Positions 5,358-6,040 of a stretch of DNA of 6,040 bases are shown here, in pieces. How positions within the stretch are numbered: the first letter of the stretch is position 1; each line of letters begins with the position of its first letter. This DNA is from Lachnospiraceae bacterium. Lineage in GTDB: Bacteria; Bacillota; Clostridia; Lachnospirales; Lachnospiraceae. Under the pieces are notes generated by a model. The model made no database searches, was not told where the DNA came from, and worked only from the letters and a program-made list of their open reading frames with translations. The translations under genes were made by a program, and so were the position numbers. The DNA is taken from the NCBI GenBank assembly GCA_017380975.1, contig JAFOCX010000238.1, positions 1 through 6,040 of the forward strand, read 5' to 3'.

Positions 5358-6040
5358 TTAGTAAGCCAGAACTTCGTGACCATTTTCCGTTACAAGCACC
5401 ATGATCTCCCACTGAGCAGAAGGTTTATGGTCTGCTGTGTAGATCGTCCAGCCGTTTTCATCATCTACATAGAACTCGCCTGTACCGATGTTGACCATTG
5501 GCTCAATGGTAAATACCATGCCCGGCACCATTAACATCTCCGTTCCGCGCGGCGCCACATGGCTGACAAACGGCTCCTCATGGAATTCCAGACCAATTCC
5601 GTGACCGCCGATCTCCTCAACAACGGTATATCCAAATTTCATCGCATGATCATTGACTGCCTGGCTCATGTCACCAAGATATCCCCAAGGTTTTACTTCC
5701 GCAAGACCTTTTTCCACTGCTTCTTTGGTCACACGAACCAGCTGCTCTTTTTCCGGTGTCGTCTGGCCAATGATAAACATACGGGAAGAATCGGAATAAT
5801 ATCCATTTAAAATGGTGGAAACGTCCACATTGATAATATCTCCCTCTTTTAATACCACATTTTCAGACGGAACTCCGTGACAGACCTCTTCGTTAATGGA
5901 AGTACACACACTCTTCGGAAATCCCTCAAAGCCAAGCGGTGCCGGGATACCGCCATGTTCCACGGTATAATCATGAACCCATTTATTGATATCTTCCGTC
6001 GTTACGCCTGCCTTGATGTGCTCCGCAACATAATCCAGAA
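5358..6040 (-). CDS. map: Methionine aminopeptidase type I, C-terminal part (5' end outside window)
   Basis: This enzyme removes the initiator methionine from nascent proteins in the cytoplasm. The frame is open to the right edge of the window, giving 226 complete codons to the TAA at 5360-5358. The in-frame GTG at 5963 is internal Val26, not a start, because LDYVAEHIKAGVTTEDIN and more precede it with family-like sequence. Visible metal ligands are Asp72 (INVDV), Asp83 (YYSDSS), His146 (GGHGIG), Glu179 (FTIEP) and Glu211 (SAQWE). His54 (VCHG) and His153 (EFHEEP) are the substrate-site histidines. Spacings between these residues match E. coli MetAP almost exactly, so the enzyme should be active. 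The His-Thr that usually follows the last Glu is Ile-Met here, a mild variant. Whether an N-terminal SEC-C zinc motif is present cannot be seen. Confidence 0.97.
   Translation of the reverse strand, partial: LDYVAEHIKAGVTTEDINKWVHDYTVEHGGIPAPLGFEGFPKSVCTSINEEVCHGVPSENVVLKEGDIINVDVSTILNGYYSDSSRMFIIGQTTPEKEQLVRVTKEAVEKGLAEVKPWGYLGDMSQAVNDHAMKFGYTVVEEIGGHGIGLEFHEEPFVSHVAPRGTEMLMVPGMVFTIEPMVNIGTGEFYVDDENGWTIYTADHKPSAQWEIMVLVTENGHEVLAY

Overview
All recognisable genes in this window lie on the minus strand, so transcription runs from high to low coordinates. The protein sequences, the strong AGGAG-type ribosome binding sites and the gene order point to a Gram-positive anaerobe of the Clostridia, most likely Lachnospiraceae. 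That placement is inferred from protein style and not from a marker gene.

In order of transcription, the window starts inside a type I methionine aminopeptidase gene (map; its 5' end is outside the window). Next is a stand-alone gene for a 212-residue orotate phosphoribosyltransferase-like protein. It has its own promoter, a strong SD and a clear intrinsic terminator, but its PRPP-binding motif is degenerate. The main unit is a branched-chain amino acid operon, ilvB-ilvN-ilvC-ilvD (ilvD runs off the left edge). It encodes the acetohydroxyacid synthase catalytic and regulatory subunits, ketol-acid reductoisomerase and dihydroxyacid dehydratase, the enzymes that carry pyruvate / 2-oxobutyrate to the 2-keto acids of valine, leucine and isoleucine.

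The most interesting part is the region of about 570 bases without an obvious long gene between the phosphoribosyltransferase-like gene and ilvB (4013-4581). It holds a good sigma-A-type promoter, a 37-codon leader peptide gene with a strong SD, and an intrinsic terminator just before ilvB. The leader peptide is packed with Leu/Val/Ile codons: 13 of residues 5-20. The leader can form mutually exclusive pairings: one within the leader ORF, one antiterminator helix between the leader ORF and the terminator (10 of 11 pairs), and the terminator itself. This is the full architecture of ribosome-mediated transcription attenuation, as in enterobacterial ilv operons. No T-box is visible, although that is the device usually expected for amino acid genes in this phylum. 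Codon placement predicts that the switch senses Ile/Val starvation better than Leu starvation.

Upstream of that promoter is a second promoter-like sequence with a perfect TTGACA. It is followed by a compact potential three-way-junction RNA fold that I do not recognise. Two intercistronic hairpins (ilvN-ilvC and ilvC-ilvD) lack U-tracts and look more like mRNA processing or stability elements than terminators. The enzymes themselves are largely conventional, with some notable residues in the IlvC cofactor loop and in the IlvB inhibitor site.
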